NCBI RefSeq assembly: GCF_002355415.1
Contig: NZ_AP014936.1
Coordinates: 2,294,001-2,358,000 of the forward strand
DNA: 64,000 nucleotides
Direction of reading: 5' to 3'
Source of the DNA: Sulfurifustis variabilis
Lineage (GTDB): Bacteria > Pseudomonadota > Gammaproteobacteria > Acidiferrobacterales > Sulfurifustaceae
Below, piece by piece: positions 8,420 through 19,012 of the stretch (its first letter is position 1; each line of letters begins with the position of its first letter). Below the pieces are notes generated by a model. The model was not told where the DNA came from and did not search any database. It was given only the letters and a program-made list of their open reading frames with translations. The translations under genes were made by a program, and so were the position numbers.

Positions 8420-9723
8420 GGGCCCGCCCGGGCGGCCGCGCGGCCGCGATCCTCGTCCACTCCGAACAGCAGCAGCAGCCCCGCGATGAAGAACAGCGCG
8501 GTCGAAAGCAGCGCGAGGCGATGATCCCCCCGGGAGGCGTACGTGATGCCGCCGTAAACCAGCGGTCCGATCACCGCCGCGAGCTTGCCCGCGAGCCCCC
8601 AGAGGCCGAAGAACTCGGCCGCCCGATCCGGCGGCGCGAACTGCCCGATGAGGGCGCGCCCCGCGGACTGGCTGGCGCCCAGCGCGAGTCCGACCATGTT
8701 CGCCACGACCCAGAAGGCGCTGCGGCTCTCGATGAAGAAGGCGAGCACGAGCGCGGCAATCCAGAGCAGCAGCGTGGCCCCGAGCGTACGGACGGACCCG
8801 AGCCGGTCCTGCACATGGCCGAAGACGAATGCGCCTACCGAGGCCGTGACGTTCACGACGAGGATCAGAACGATCGTCTCCTGCGTGCCGAACCCCATGG
8901 CCTGCTGCGCGTAGACCGCCGCGAGCACCACGACGGTATTGATGCCGCAGTAGTACGTCGCGAGACTGAGCAGAAAGCGGAACAGATCCCGGAACCGCCG
9001 CGCCTCGGCGAGCGTGCGGCGCACCCGCGCGAACCCGGCCGCCACATAGCCCTCGCGCGGCGCCATGGCCTGGCGAACCCCGCGCTCGCGGAGCCAGAGG
9101 AACGTGGGCGCCGCGGCGAGGCCGAATACCGCCGCGGTGATCCACATCGTGACGGGAACGTACTGCGTGGCGTTCTGCCCTTGCGACTCGGCCCAGGTGA
9201 TGTAGGCGAGGCACGCGCCGAGCACCGCGAGGCCCCCGACGTAGCCGAGAGACCACCCGTAGCCCGAGATGCGGCCCATGTCCCGGGCCGGCGCGATCTC
9301 GGGCAGGAACGCGGCGACCAGGTTCTCGCCGCTCGAGAACATGAAGGTCGCCACTCCCACGAGCAGCATCGCGAGCGCGACGTCGCCCGAGTCGACGAAC
9401 CCGAGCAGCGCGGTGGCGACGACGCATCCCAGGGTCGTCAGCGCGAGGAAGCGCTTCTTGCTGGCGCGATGGTCGGCGATCGCGCCGATGACGGGCGCGC
9501 TCACGAGCACGACCAGGTTGCTCACGCCCAGAGCGACCGTCCAGAGCAGCGTCCCCGCCCCGTTCCCGTCCGCGCCCTCGCCCGCGACGACCGCGACGAA
9601 ATACGCGTTGAAGATCGCGGTGAGGACGACGGTCGTGTAACCGGAGTTCGCGAAGTCGTACATCGCCCAGGCGAGGATCTCCCGCCGCGGCGCCCGGAAC
9701 CCCCGCGCCTCCGGCGCGCTCAC
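8416..9723 (-). CDS. UMF1/Atg22-like MFS transporter
   Basis: Major facilitator of about 435 aa with roughly 12 hydrophobic segments. Signature segments are WAMYDFANSGYTTVV near the N-terminus and GRALIGQFAPPDRAAEFFGLWGL near residue 370, typical of the UMF1/Atg22-like group of presumed effluxers. The substrate is unknown. GTG 9723 is taken as the start because it follows the ArsR stop; no strong ribosome site is visible, so the start is uncertain. It lies between an ArsR regulator and an acyltransferase in one operon. Confidence 0.85.
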   Translation of the reverse strand: MSAPEARGFRAPRREILAWAMYDFANSGYTTVVLTAIFNAYFVAVVAGEGADGNGAGTLLWTVALGVSNLVVLVSAPVIGAIADHRASKKRFLALTTLGCVVATALLGFVDSGDVALAMLLVGVATFMFSSGENLVAAFLPEIAPARDMGRISGYGWSLGYVGGLAVLGACLAYITWAESQGQNATQYVPVTMWITAAVFGLAAAPTFLWLRERGVRQAMAPREGYVAAGFARVRRTLAEARRFRDLFRFLLSLATYYCGINTVVVLAAVYAQQAMGFGTQETIVLILVVNVTASVGAFVFGHVQDRLGSVRTLGATLLLWIAALVLAFFIESRSAFWVVANMVGLALGASQSAGRALIGQFAPPDRAAEFFGLWGLAGKLAAVIGPLVYGGITYASRGDHRLALLSTALFFIAGLLLLFGVDEDRGRAAARAGP

Positions 9724-9745
9724 GCGCGAAACGACGGGGGCATGC

Positions 9746-10099
9746 CTAGCCGGCGGCCTGGAGGCCCGGCAGCGGACCGCGCCGGGAACCGTCGGCGCGC
9801 CCAAACCGGCGCTGCACCGCGCGCAGCACCTGCTCGCAGTGGGCGTGGTTCACGCGGTAGTACACTTCCTTGCCGCGCTTCTCGCTGACGAGCACGTTGG
9901 CGTCGCGAAGCACCTTGAGGTGATGGGATATGGCCGGTCGGCTCAACTCGAACAGGCGGGTGATCTCGTTGACGCAGATCTCCTCGTTCGTTTGGAATAG
10001 GAGCAGAATCTGCTGGCGGATGGTATCGCCGAGCGCGGCGAAAAAGCGGGGGTAGCCCACCCAGTCATCGGGCAAGGGACGGGCGCACTCGGCATTCAT
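9746..10099 (-). CDS. ArsR-family winged-helix repressor
   Basis: A 117-aa regulator of the ArsR/SmtB family. The helix-turn-helix lies in CVNEITRLFELSRPAISHHLKVLRDANVL, followed by the wing EKRGKEVYYRVN. The usual metal-binding ELCVCD motif is absent (here EEICVNEI), so the signal is not obviously arsenic. It is first in the operon with the MFS transporter and acyltransferase. A TTGACA/TATTCT promoter and a TCAA-n6-TTGA dyad lie just upstream, which fits autorepression. ATG 10099 is chosen; ATG 10123 is possible. Confidence 0.88.
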   Translation of the reverse strand: MNAECARPLPDDWVGYPRFFAALGDTIRQQILLLFQTNEEICVNEITRLFELSRPAISHHLKVLRDANVLVSEKRGKEVYYRVNHAHCEQVLRAVQRRFGRADGSRRGPLPGLQAAG

Positions 10100-10155
10100 T
10101 CGAGAACCGCGTCGTCGTGGCACCGAGCATCCAGAGGCACGAAAAGACCGGGTGG

Positions 10156-10183
10156 AGAATAGCGAAGCCGCGTTTCATGTCAA
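10156..10183 (-). promoter_or_regulatory. Promoter of the arsR-MFS-acyltransferase operon
   Basis: On the minus strand TTGACA (10178-10183), a 16-nt spacer and TATTCT (10156-10161) form a good sigma-70 promoter. The -35 box overlaps the dyad at 10180-10193. Confidence 0.65.
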
Positions 10184-10193
10184 TATATTTTGA
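10180..10193. promoter_or_regulatory. Candidate ArsR operator
   Basis: TCAATATATTTTGA is a short dyad (outer TCAA/TTGA arms match exactly) in AT-rich DNA, unlike the surrounding GC-rich sequence. It overlaps the arsR -35 box and lies 66 bp before nadC, the usual position for an ArsR-family operator. Confidence 0.5.
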
Positions 10194-11945
<1,752 letters not shown>

Positions 11946-11946
<1 letters not shown>

Positions 11947-13850
11947 CAGAAATACGCCAGAACGAAAACGCCGGCACGGTTCCATGCCCGGTCGAACTCG
12001 CGCTCGCGCTCGAGCTCGAGACGCAGCGCGAAGCGGCGGCCGAACGCGTGGGCGAGACGGATGCCGACATCGCGTGCATCGTGGTCGTCGCCCACGCCGT
12101 AGCGCAAGGCGCGCGCGTGAACGGCGACCCGATCCGCCGGTCCGACCTGAGCGACGGCGCCGATGCCCGGGCCGAGGCCGAGCGCGTAGCCGTCGTCCAG
12201 ATCGTCGGCAAGATCGACCGCGCCTTCGGCGAGCGCGTACACGAGCATGCCGTCGAGCGGTGAGTGCGTTACACCGGCACCGCCGCTCAGCCGGAACACC
12301 AGCTCGCGATCGTCATCCACGAAACGCTTGCGCACCCAACCGGACGCGACCTTCCAGGAAAGCGGCTTCAGCAGCCGGTCGCGCGGGGACAACGACGTGA
12401 TGTTCAGCAGATCGAGGCGCTCGAGTCGGAAGCGGTGGTCGTCCTCCGTCCGGCGCAGTGTGGTGCCGAAGAATTCGATCTGCGCGCCCTGGACGTACCC
12501 CTCTTCGGGATCGAGCAGGTCGTGGTAGGCCGGCCGCAGGCGGACCTCCTGGAAGTCCCGGCCGTCCTCTCGACCGGCGCCCAGGTCGACGCGAGCTGAC
12601 CCGTGCCCTTCGTCGGGACGCACCGACGGGATGGCGACCGGCTCGGGCGGTGCCGTCTTCAGACGGCTGCGGGCGAGCAGCAACTCGCGCAGGCGCGCGC
12701 CGGTCGCCTGGGCGGACTCGATACCGTCCCGGGCGCCCGCGAGCCGCTCGTACTCGAGGTATTCGTAGGCGAGCTCCAGCGTGCGGGCCTGCTTCTCGGG
12801 CGCGAGCGCGTCGAGACCCGGCGTCGCCTCGCCGTGGGCCAGGGCGCGCGCGAGCTCCACGTCCTCCCCCGGGAGTCGCTTCTGCCACTCGCGGAGCACC
12901 GTGGCGCGCGCCGCACGATACGTCACGTCACGGACCAGACCTTCCTCCTCCACCACGGCGCGAACCGTATCGGCCGGTATGGCCCAGGCGCGGAACCGGT
13001 CGGTGAGGCGCAGAGTCGGCCGCGCGACCTCGAACAGCGACAGGAGGTGGTAGGAGCAGTTCTCGTCGAAGAAGTAATAGTCGAACCGGACGGGACCCAG
13101 CTCCCAGACGTGCATCAGGAGCCGGTCGATCTCCTCCGGCGTGAAATCGAGGCGATACTCCCAGATGTCGCGGTTCTCGAGGTCGTTGTACTCCGAGACC
13201 TTGACATAGTACGGCGCGATCGCGAAGAGACCCGGATAACCTCCGAAGAGCCCGCGGACGGCGAAGATCAGGCCGTTATCCTCGTCGGTCGCGGCGGCGT
13301 AGTTGATCGCATACGCGAGGAGGCGCGTGCGGTCGTCCTGGTCCGCCGCATCGACCCGGAGCAGTGTGTGCCCATAGGCCGAGGCGGGGTTGTTGAGATA
13401 CGCGGACGGAAAGACGAGAGTGATCGCGTGCGGGTTCAGGCCGGCGCGCCAGCGGTTGAATCGCAGACACTCCCGTTCGGGCAACCGCGCAGGGTCGAAG
13501 TGCAGCTCCTGCTTGAGCCACTGGTAGCGCGCAATGAACGCGCACTGGGGGTTCTGCTCCCTGTCGGTTTCCGCCCGGTCGGAGAAGAACGCCTCGAGCG
13601 TGGCGATGAGCTCGGCCTCGGGATCATGTTTGCCGTTGGGGGCGTTGAAGAACCGGGCGTCGTCGGCGAGGCTGCGGATCCCCGGACGCCAGGCGTACCG
13701 CTTGTAGTGCAGCAGGTTGTGCCATTCCACGCGCTGCGACAACCGCTTCGCCGTCGCCTGCCGGACCAGCTCCTCGAGGTAGTCGCCGCCCCGGGACGGA
13801 AGGGGAGCCAGGACGAACAGCAGAAGGACAACGAAGCGACCGAGGGGCAT
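11946..13850 (-). CDS. DUF4105 domain exported protein
   Basis: A 634-aa exported protein with a signal peptide (PLGRFVVLLLFVLAPLPSRG). It carries the DUF4105 core (about 130-290: NNPASAYGHTLLR, FGGYPGLF, YYFFDENCSYHLL) with conserved His and Cys residues like those of papain/LRAT-type folds. The C-terminal 200 residues are rich in alternating beta-like segments and end in aromatic VLAYF, suggesting an outer-membrane-associated part. Biochemical role unknown. It is coupled to a downstream lipoprotein hydrolase. Confidence 0.82.
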
Positions 13851-13867
13851 GCCGATTCCGGGACCGC

Positions 13868-13904
13868 ATAAAAAAACGGCACCCGGTGGCGAGCCACCGG
13901 GCGC
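13868..13904 (-). terminator. Rho-independent terminator of the DUF3015 gene
   Basis: CCCGGTGG-cgag-CCACCGGG with flanking GGC/GCC pairs forms a strong stem; on the minus strand it is followed by seven T residues (13870-13876). Confidence 0.85.
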
Positions 13905-13924
13905 CGCGCTCTCGATGTTGCGGA

Positions 13925-14419
13925 TTAGATCAGCGTCGAGTAGGACGAAAGCTGTGCGTCGGAGGCCATCGCCTGGCGGAGCCCCGCGAGGACCTGATCC
14001 GTCGTGGCATTCTCGGCCGCGAAGATGTTTCCGAAGTTGTCCTTGGCGACACGGAAGAACGTCGCCTTGTCTTCGTCCCGGATCCCGATGAGTTTGGCCA
14101 ACGCTTCGAGCGTCTCGCCATGCCCCATCGACATGTCGCGAGCGAGCTTCTCCTTGTTACCTTCGATAAACAGCGCAGTCTTCCAGGTGGACGACACCAG
14201 GCCGTCCTGCGTGCAGCCTGAAGTGCCGGAGGTAATGCCGAAGGTCTGGTTGCCGGACGTGCCGTTCGTGGTTGCGGCCAGCACCTGGGGCGCCACGCCC
14301 CGCTGGCCCTCGAACACTTTCGAGCCCCAGCCGCAGCTACCGACGTTGTTCTCGCCCGCCGCCATCGCGGTGACGGGAAGCGCGCTCAACATTGCGACGA
14401 CCCACAGCTTCTTGTTCAT
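13925..14419 (-). CDS. DUF3015 family exported protein
   Basis: A 164-aa secreted protein. The signal peptide MNKKLWVVAMLSALPVTAMA is followed by GENNVGSCGWGSKVFEGQRGVAPQVLAATTNGT, typical of DUF3015 proteins, with a helical C-terminal half. Function unknown. ATG 14419 is preferred over 14431 because GGAGA lies 8 nt upstream. It is monocistronic: it has its own near-consensus promoter and a strong terminator. Its coding GC is lower than that of its neighbours, which often goes with high expression. Confidence 0.87.
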   Translation of the reverse strand: MNKKLWVVAMLSALPVTAMAAGENNVGSCGWGSKVFEGQRGVAPQVLAATTNGTSGNQTFGITSGTSGCTQDGLVSSTWKTALFIEGNKEKLARDMSMGHGETLEALAKLIGIRDEDKATFFRVAKDNFGNIFAAENATTDQVLAGLRQAMASDAQLSSYSTLI

Positions 14420-14480
14420 TAATGTCTCCATGGAGTTGAAGTGGTAGTCAGCGCTACAGGCCTTGGCTAACTACACCATT

Positions 14481-14510
14481 TATATAGGCGCTGCGTCGCG
14501 CGACTGTCAA
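14481..14510 (-). promoter_or_regulatory. Sigma-70 promoter of the DUF3015 gene
   Basis: On the minus strand TTGACA (14505-14510) and TATATA (14481-14486) are separated by 18 nt. This is the best -35/-10 pair I found in the window. It predicts a leader of about 55 nt. Confidence 0.75.
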
Positions 14511-14519
14511 GCAACCGCA

Positions 14520-16259
14520 TCACCCGCCGTCCTCCCTGCCCGAGGGGCGCAGCGCGATGCCCACCTTCACGATCCGGTCGGCCTCCATCTCGCGGATGAC
14601 GAGGTCGACGCTGCCGAGCCGGTGACGGTCGCCGACGACCGGTCGTTGCCGGAGGGAGGCGACGAGAAATTCGCCGACCGTCTGGTCGCCGGGCGCATGC
14701 GGGATGTCGAAACCGTACATGGCCGAGACGTCGGCCAATCGTGCGTCGGCGTTCAACACGAACTCGCCGAAGAAACGGTGTTCCTCGAGGTAGTCGACCT
14801 GACGGTGAGCGGCGAACAGGCGGTCGAGCTCCTCGATGGCGCCGCCCGGCGCGAGCAGGTAGACGTAGTCCCCGGGCAGCAGCTTCCTCACCCGTTCCGG
14901 CGCGAGCGGTTCGCCCGCCCGCACGACGGCCGTCACGCGGCTGTGCGGCGGCAGCGCGAGGTGCTTCAGCCCCTCTTCCGCCATGGCGCTGTCCGGAGCG
15001 ATCCGGTAACCCACGAATTCGTAGTCGAAGCGTTCCGGGATCTCGATGTTGACCCGCTGCACGGGGCCGAGGCGCGCGGGCACCTCGAGCTTGAGCAGGC
15101 GCGCGAGGGGCGCGACCGTCCACCCCTGCACGATCAGCGAGACGAGCACGACGAAGAACGCGACGTTGAAGAACGTCTGCGCCTGCGCCACGCCGGCGAG
15201 AAGCGGGAACAGCGCGAGGATGATCGGCACCGCGCCCCGCAGGCCGACCCAGGCGATGAACAGCTGTTCGCGCCAGGGAAAGCGAAACGGCGCCAGGCAC
15301 AGCCACACGGCGAGCGGCCGCGCGAGCAACATGAGCGCCGCGGCGACGAGCAGCGCCCCGGCAGCCTGCTTGAGGAGCGCCGAGGGCGTGACGAGCAGGC
15401 CGAGCACGAGGAACATGACGATCTGCGACAGCCAGGCGAGACCGTCGTGCACGCGCAGGATGTTCTGGGCGGCATGCAGCCGCCGGTTGCCCAGCATCAG
15501 CCCCGCGAGATAGATCGCGAGGAAGCCGCTGCCGCCGAGCACCGAAGTCGCGCCGAAGGTGAGCAGGCCGCCGGCCATCGCGAGGAGAGGATAGAGGCCG
15601 CTCTCGAGCGTGAGCCGGTTGATGAGCCAGGCGAGCCACTGCCCGCCGATCACTCCGAACACCGCGCCGAGGCCCATTTGTTTCACGAACTCGAGACTGA
15701 TCGTCCACTCGATGCCGGTCTCGCCGGCGGCGAGAACCTCGACGAGAACGATGGTCAGGAAGATCGCCATGGGGTCGTTGCTTCCCGACTCGATCTCGAG
15801 GGTCGCGCCCACACGCTGCTTGAGCTGCATGCCGCGGGCGTGAAGGATCGAGAAGACGGCGGCGGCATCGGTCGAGCCCACGATCGAGCCGAGCAGCAGG
15901 CCCTCCAGCCACGTGAGTCCCAGAGCCCATGTCGCGACAAGGCCGGTGACGAACGCCGTGCCGATGACGCCGGCGGTGGCCAGTACGATGGCCGGTCGCA
16001 GGCCGACCCGGAAACTGCTTCGCGGCGTCCGCAGGCCGCCGTCGAACAGGATCACCGCGAGCGCCAGGCTGCCGATGAGGTGGGCGAGCTGCACGTCGTG
16101 GAATCGGATGCCGCCCGGCCCGTCTTCGCCGGCGAGCATGCCGATCAGCAGGAACACGAGCAGCAGCGGCGCGCCCAGGCGCGACGAGACCGCGCTCGCA
16201 ACGATGCTCCCGAGCAGGAACACCGCACCGATCAGGATGAGCTGGTTGGTGAGCTCCAT
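14520..16259 (-). CDS. nhaP2: K(+)/H(+) antiporter NhaP2 (CvrA family)
   Basis: Inner-membrane CPA1-type cation/proton antiporter of 579 aa, normal for the family. About 12 membrane segments span residues 5-390 and include the transport motifs GSTDAAAVFS and ESGSNDPMAIFL (acidic residues in the core). A cytosolic RCK_C-like domain (about 405-485) and a CorC/HlyC-type domain (about 500-575) follow. The family exports K+ under alkaline or osmotic stress. It is probably transcribed separately from the ZIP gene upstream, which has a terminator-like hairpin. Confidence 0.92.
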   Translation of the reverse strand: MELTNQLILIGAVFLLGSIVASAVSSRLGAPLLLVFLLIGMLAGEDGPGGIRFHDVQLAHLIGSLALAVILFDGGLRTPRSSFRVGLRPAIVLATAGVIGTAFVTGLVATWALGLTWLEGLLLGSIVGSTDAAAVFSILHARGMQLKQRVGATLEIESGSNDPMAIFLTIVLVEVLAAGETGIEWTISLEFVKQMGLGAVFGVIGGQWLAWLINRLTLESGLYPLLAMAGGLLTFGATSVLGGSGFLAIYLAGLMLGNRRLHAAQNILRVHDGLAWLSQIVMFLVLGLLVTPSALLKQAAGALLVAAALMLLARPLAVWLCLAPFRFPWREQLFIAWVGLRGAVPIILALFPLLAGVAQAQTFFNVAFFVVLVSLIVQGWTVAPLARLLKLEVPARLGPVQRVNIEIPERFDYEFVGYRIAPDSAMAEEGLKHLALPPHSRVTAVVRAGEPLAPERVRKLLPGDYVYLLAPGGAIEELDRLFAAHRQVDYLEEHRFFGEFVLNADARLADVSAMYGFDIPHAPGDQTVGEFLVASLRQRPVVGDRHRLGSVDLVIREMEADRIVKVGIALRPSGREDGG

Positions 16260-16304
16260 GCCGTCAGGCCGGGTGGAAGGATCCCCGCATGATAGCAGGG
16301 TCTA

Positions 16305-16349
16305 GAAAACCCGACGGCCCGGGGCGCGTGCGCCCGCGTGAGGGCCGTC
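16305..16349 (-). terminator. Terminator-like hairpin after the ZIP gene
   Basis: On the minus strand GACGGCCC ... GGGCCGTC encloses an inner GGGCGC-ac-GCGCCC stem and is followed by GTTTTC. It lies between the ZIP gene stop and the nhaP2 start. Confidence 0.55.
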
Positions 16350-16366
16350 ACCCCGGCCAGGCCGGA

Positions 16367-17167
16367 TCAATGCAGCGCGCGCGTCACCAGGATAACGCCG
16401 ACGCCGAGACCGATGAGCGCAACCTGTTGCACCGTGGCGCTGAACTCGGGTCGTTTGTGCAGACCGGGAATGAGGTCCGCCACGGCGATATAAAGAAAGC
16501 TCGCCGCGGCGATGGCAAGCACGTACGGCACGACGCCCTGCGCGAGCGAGAGCGAGAAGTAGGCGACGACGCCGCCGACCACCGTCGTGAGGCCGGTGAG
16601 CACGTTGTAGGTGAACGCGCGGGCGCGCGTGTAGCCGCTGTGGAGCAGAACGGCGAGATCGCCGAGCTCCTGCGGGATCTCGTGCGCGATCACCGCGATG
16701 CTCGTCACCACACCCAGCCGGATGTCGGTCAGGAAGGCCGCGGCGATGAGCACGCCGTCGACCAGGTTGTGTATGCCGTCGCCGATCAGGATCAGCTTGC
16801 CGGCCGCCGCCTTGCGCACCTTGTCGAAGTCGAACAGGGTGCCTTCGAGCGGGCCGTGGCCGTGCACCTCGCATTCGTGGCTGTGGCAGTGGCGCCAGAT
16901 CACCATCTTCTCGAGCACGAAGAAGCCGAGCAGGCCGCCCAGCACGGCGATCGTGATGTAGTGGACCTCGGCCACCTCCGCGATCGCGCGGGGAAGCAGT
17001 CCGAGAAAGGCGGCGCCGAGAAGCGCGCCGATGGCGAAGCTCACCAGCGGCGGAAGGAGCCGCGCGCGCACGCGTTCCGACAGGAGCAGAAACACGCCCG
17101 CGGCGCCCGCGCTCAGCACGCCGCCGAGCGCGGTGAAGACGACGATCCAGAGGACCAGCTCGGGCAT
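16367..17167 (-). CDS. ZIP family metal cation transporter
   Basis: A 266-aa inner-membrane protein with eight hydrophobic segments. The metal-site helices carry HNLVDG (about 140) and HEIPQE (about 169), diagnostic of ZIP transporters. A His-rich loop (HCHSHECEVHGHG, about 98-110) precedes them and may bind zinc. Uptake of Zn2+ or other divalent metals is the family role; the specific metal is not resolved. Confidence 0.92.
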   Translation of the reverse strand: MPELVLWIVVFTALGGVLSAGAAGVFLLLSERVRARLLPPLVSFAIGALLGAAFLGLLPRAIAEVAEVHYITIAVLGGLLGFFVLEKMVIWRHCHSHECEVHGHGPLEGTLFDFDKVRKAAAGKLILIGDGIHNLVDGVLIAAAFLTDIRLGVVTSIAVIAHEIPQELGDLAVLLHSGYTRARAFTYNVLTGLTTVVGGVVAYFSLSLAQGVVPYVLAIAAASFLYIAVADLIPGLHKRPEFSATVQQVALIGLGVGVILVTRALH

Positions 17168-17234
17168 CCCGCTTTCTTATGGTTTTGAAGAAGGCGCGAT
17201 CATACCCGAACGCATCGGGGCCCGGTATGCGCGC

Positions 17235-17972
17235 CTAGCCGAGCCAGATCAGGGACGCCATCCGGCCGGTCGTGCCGTCGCGGCGATAGGAGAAGAAAAG
17301 CGCCTCCTGGCTCGCCGTGCAGTACTCGCCACCGTAGACCGCGACCACGCCCGCCGCGTTGAGTCGCCGGCGGGCGAGCGCGTACATGTCCGCCATCCAT
17401 CTTCCCCGCGGACTGCGCGTGAACGCCGCGGCGGCGCCGGGATCGCGTTCGGCGAACGCCTCGCGTACCTCGTCGCCCACCTCGTAAGCCGTCCTGCCTA
17501 TTCCCGGCCCCAGCCACGCGAACAGCGCCGGGGCGGGCGCGCGCATCGCGCGCACGCCCGCCTCGACGATGCCGGCGGCGAGACCGCGCCATCCCGCATG
17601 CAGCGCGGCGACCCGCGTTCCCGCGCGGTCGCAGAGCAGGATCGGCAGGCAGTCCGCGGTGAGCACGGCGCACGCGCGTCCGGACTCCGCCGACACGATG
17701 CCGTCCGCCTCGGTCCCCTCGACCGCTTGCCCGACGTCGACCACGCGGGTACCGTGCACCTGCCGCAGCCAGAGCGGCGGCGCGCCGAGGCCGAGCGTCT
17801 CGCCCAGGCGGGCACGGTTCGCGCGCACCCGATCGGGGACGTCGCCGACGTGATCGCCGAGATTAAACGAGGCGTAGGGCCCGGAACTCACGCCGCCCAG
17901 GCGCGTCGTGGTGACGGCGCGGACCTGCGGGGGCGCGGGCCAGTCGGCGCGTATGAATTCGAGGTTCCTCAT
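17235..17972 (-). CDS. pgeF: Peptidoglycan editing factor / polyphenol oxidase (YfiH family)
   Basis: A 245-aa laccase-domain protein of the PgeF/YfiH family. It shows the copper/zinc-site residues in RQVHGTRV, TADCLPILLCD and ALHAGWRGLAAG. In E. coli this protein removes L-Ser wrongly placed in peptidoglycan precursors; related proteins act as multicopper or purine-nucleoside enzymes. The ATG overlaps the rluD stop (ATGA), the common rluD-pgeF order in Proteobacteria. Confidence 0.93.
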   Translation of the reverse strand: MRNLEFIRADWPAPPQVRAVTTTRLGGVSSGPYASFNLGDHVGDVPDRVRANRARLGETLGLGAPPLWLRQVHGTRVVDVGQAVEGTEADGIVSAESGRACAVLTADCLPILLCDRAGTRVAALHAGWRGLAAGIVEAGVRAMRAPAPALFAWLGPGIGRTAYEVGDEVREAFAERDPGAAAAFTRSPRGRWMADMYALARRRLNAAGVVAVYGGEYCTASQEALFFSYRRDGTTGRMASLIWLG

Positions 17973-18949
17973 GGCGGCCCGTGCGCCCTGGCGTCCCTCG
18001 CGAGAATCTCCATGAGGCCGCTCATGTCCTTCGGCACCGAAGCGGTCCATTGCATGCGCTCGCCGGTCGTCGGATGCACGAGCGCCAGTTTGGCCGCGTG
18101 CAGCGCCTGGCGCCTGAAGCCGCGCAGCGCGCCGGTCAGCTGCGGCGTCGCACCCTTCGGGACGCGCAGTCGTCCGCCGTACACGGGATCGCCGAGCAGA
18201 GGGAAGTGCAGGTGCGCCATGTGCACGCGGATCTGGTGCGTGCGCCCGGACTCGAGCTTCAGCTGCACGAGGGTGTGGGCGCGGTACTTCTTGAGCACGC
18301 GGTAATGCGTGATGGCCGTCTTGCCCCGTTCCGTAACGGCCATGCGCGTCCGTTCGTGCCGGTGGCGCCCGATCGGCGCCTCCACGGTGCCGCCGGCGAC
18401 GAGCACGCCATTGACGATCGCCACGTACTCGCGCTCGACCGTGCGCTTCTGGAGCTGGCGGATCAATCGCTGCCGCGCGCGCTCGTTCTTCGCGACGACG
18501 AGCAGTCCCGACGTGTCCTTGTCGAGCCGATGGACGATCCCGGCGCGCGGCAGCTGCGCGGCCGCCGGGAAGTGATGCAGCAGCGCGTTGAGCAGCGTGT
18601 CCTTGGGGTTGCCGGCGCCGGGATGCACGACGAGACCGGCGGGCTTGTCGAGGACGAGCACGTCGTCGTCCTCGTACACGATCGCGAGCGGTATCGGCTG
18701 GGCCGCCGACGTCGTCTCCCGCGGCGGCGGCGGCCGGATCTCCACCATCTCGCCGCCGCTCACCTTGTCGCGCTTGCGCGGCAGGCGGTCCGCAAGCGAC
18801 ACCCGACCCTCCTCGATCCACTGCTGGAGCTGAGAGCGCGTGATGTCGGGAAAGAGCGCCGCGAGCGCCTGGTCGAGCCGTCGTCCCGCCTGCTCGGGCG
18901 GAATCCGGGCGCTGAGCACCTTTGCTTGGGGCATGCTTGTCAGTATCAT
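17969..18949 (-). CDS. rluD: 23S rRNA pseudouridine(1911/1915/1917) synthase RluD
   Basis: A 326-aa pseudouridine synthase. The N-terminal S4 RNA-binding domain (about 20-70, RLDQALAALFPDITRSQLQQWI) is followed by the catalytic domain with HRLDKDTSGLLVVAKN, where the Asp is catalytic, and GRTHQIRVHMAHLHFPLLGDPVYGG. It modifies helix 69 of 23S rRNA and supports ribosome assembly. It diverges from bamD with a 63-bp gap, the usual gammaproteobacterial arrangement. MPQAK (18934) is an alternative start. Confidence 0.95.
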   Translation of the reverse strand: MILTSMPQAKVLSARIPPEQAGRRLDQALAALFPDITRSQLQQWIEEGRVSLADRLPRKRDKVSGGEMVEIRPPPPRETTSAAQPIPLAIVYEDDDVLVLDKPAGLVVHPGAGNPKDTLLNALLHHFPAAAQLPRAGIVHRLDKDTSGLLVVAKNERARQRLIRQLQKRTVEREYVAIVNGVLVAGGTVEAPIGRHRHERTRMAVTERGKTAITHYRVLKKYRAHTLVQLKLESGRTHQIRVHMAHLHFPLLGDPVYGGRLRVPKGATPQLTGALRGFRRQALHAAKLALVHPTTGERMQWTASVPKDMSGLMEILARDARAHGPP

Positions 18950-19012
18950 CGCGTCGCCGGCATGGTCGGCAGTTTAGCCGCTTCACGCCCGTCTGATCAG
19001 AGGTCCACCGCC

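Noticed and set aside
5324-8524. A 1066-codon open frame on the plus strand across clpB
   Set aside because: It is antisense to well-conserved clpB and the acyltransferase, rich in Arg, His, Val and Leu, and has no family features; such frames are expected opposite GC-rich genes.
14440-14480. A tRNA-like stretch upstream of the DUF3015 gene
   Set aside because: Only a weak TGGTAGT/ACTAC pairing is present; there is no acceptor stem, anticodon arm or T-loop consensus.
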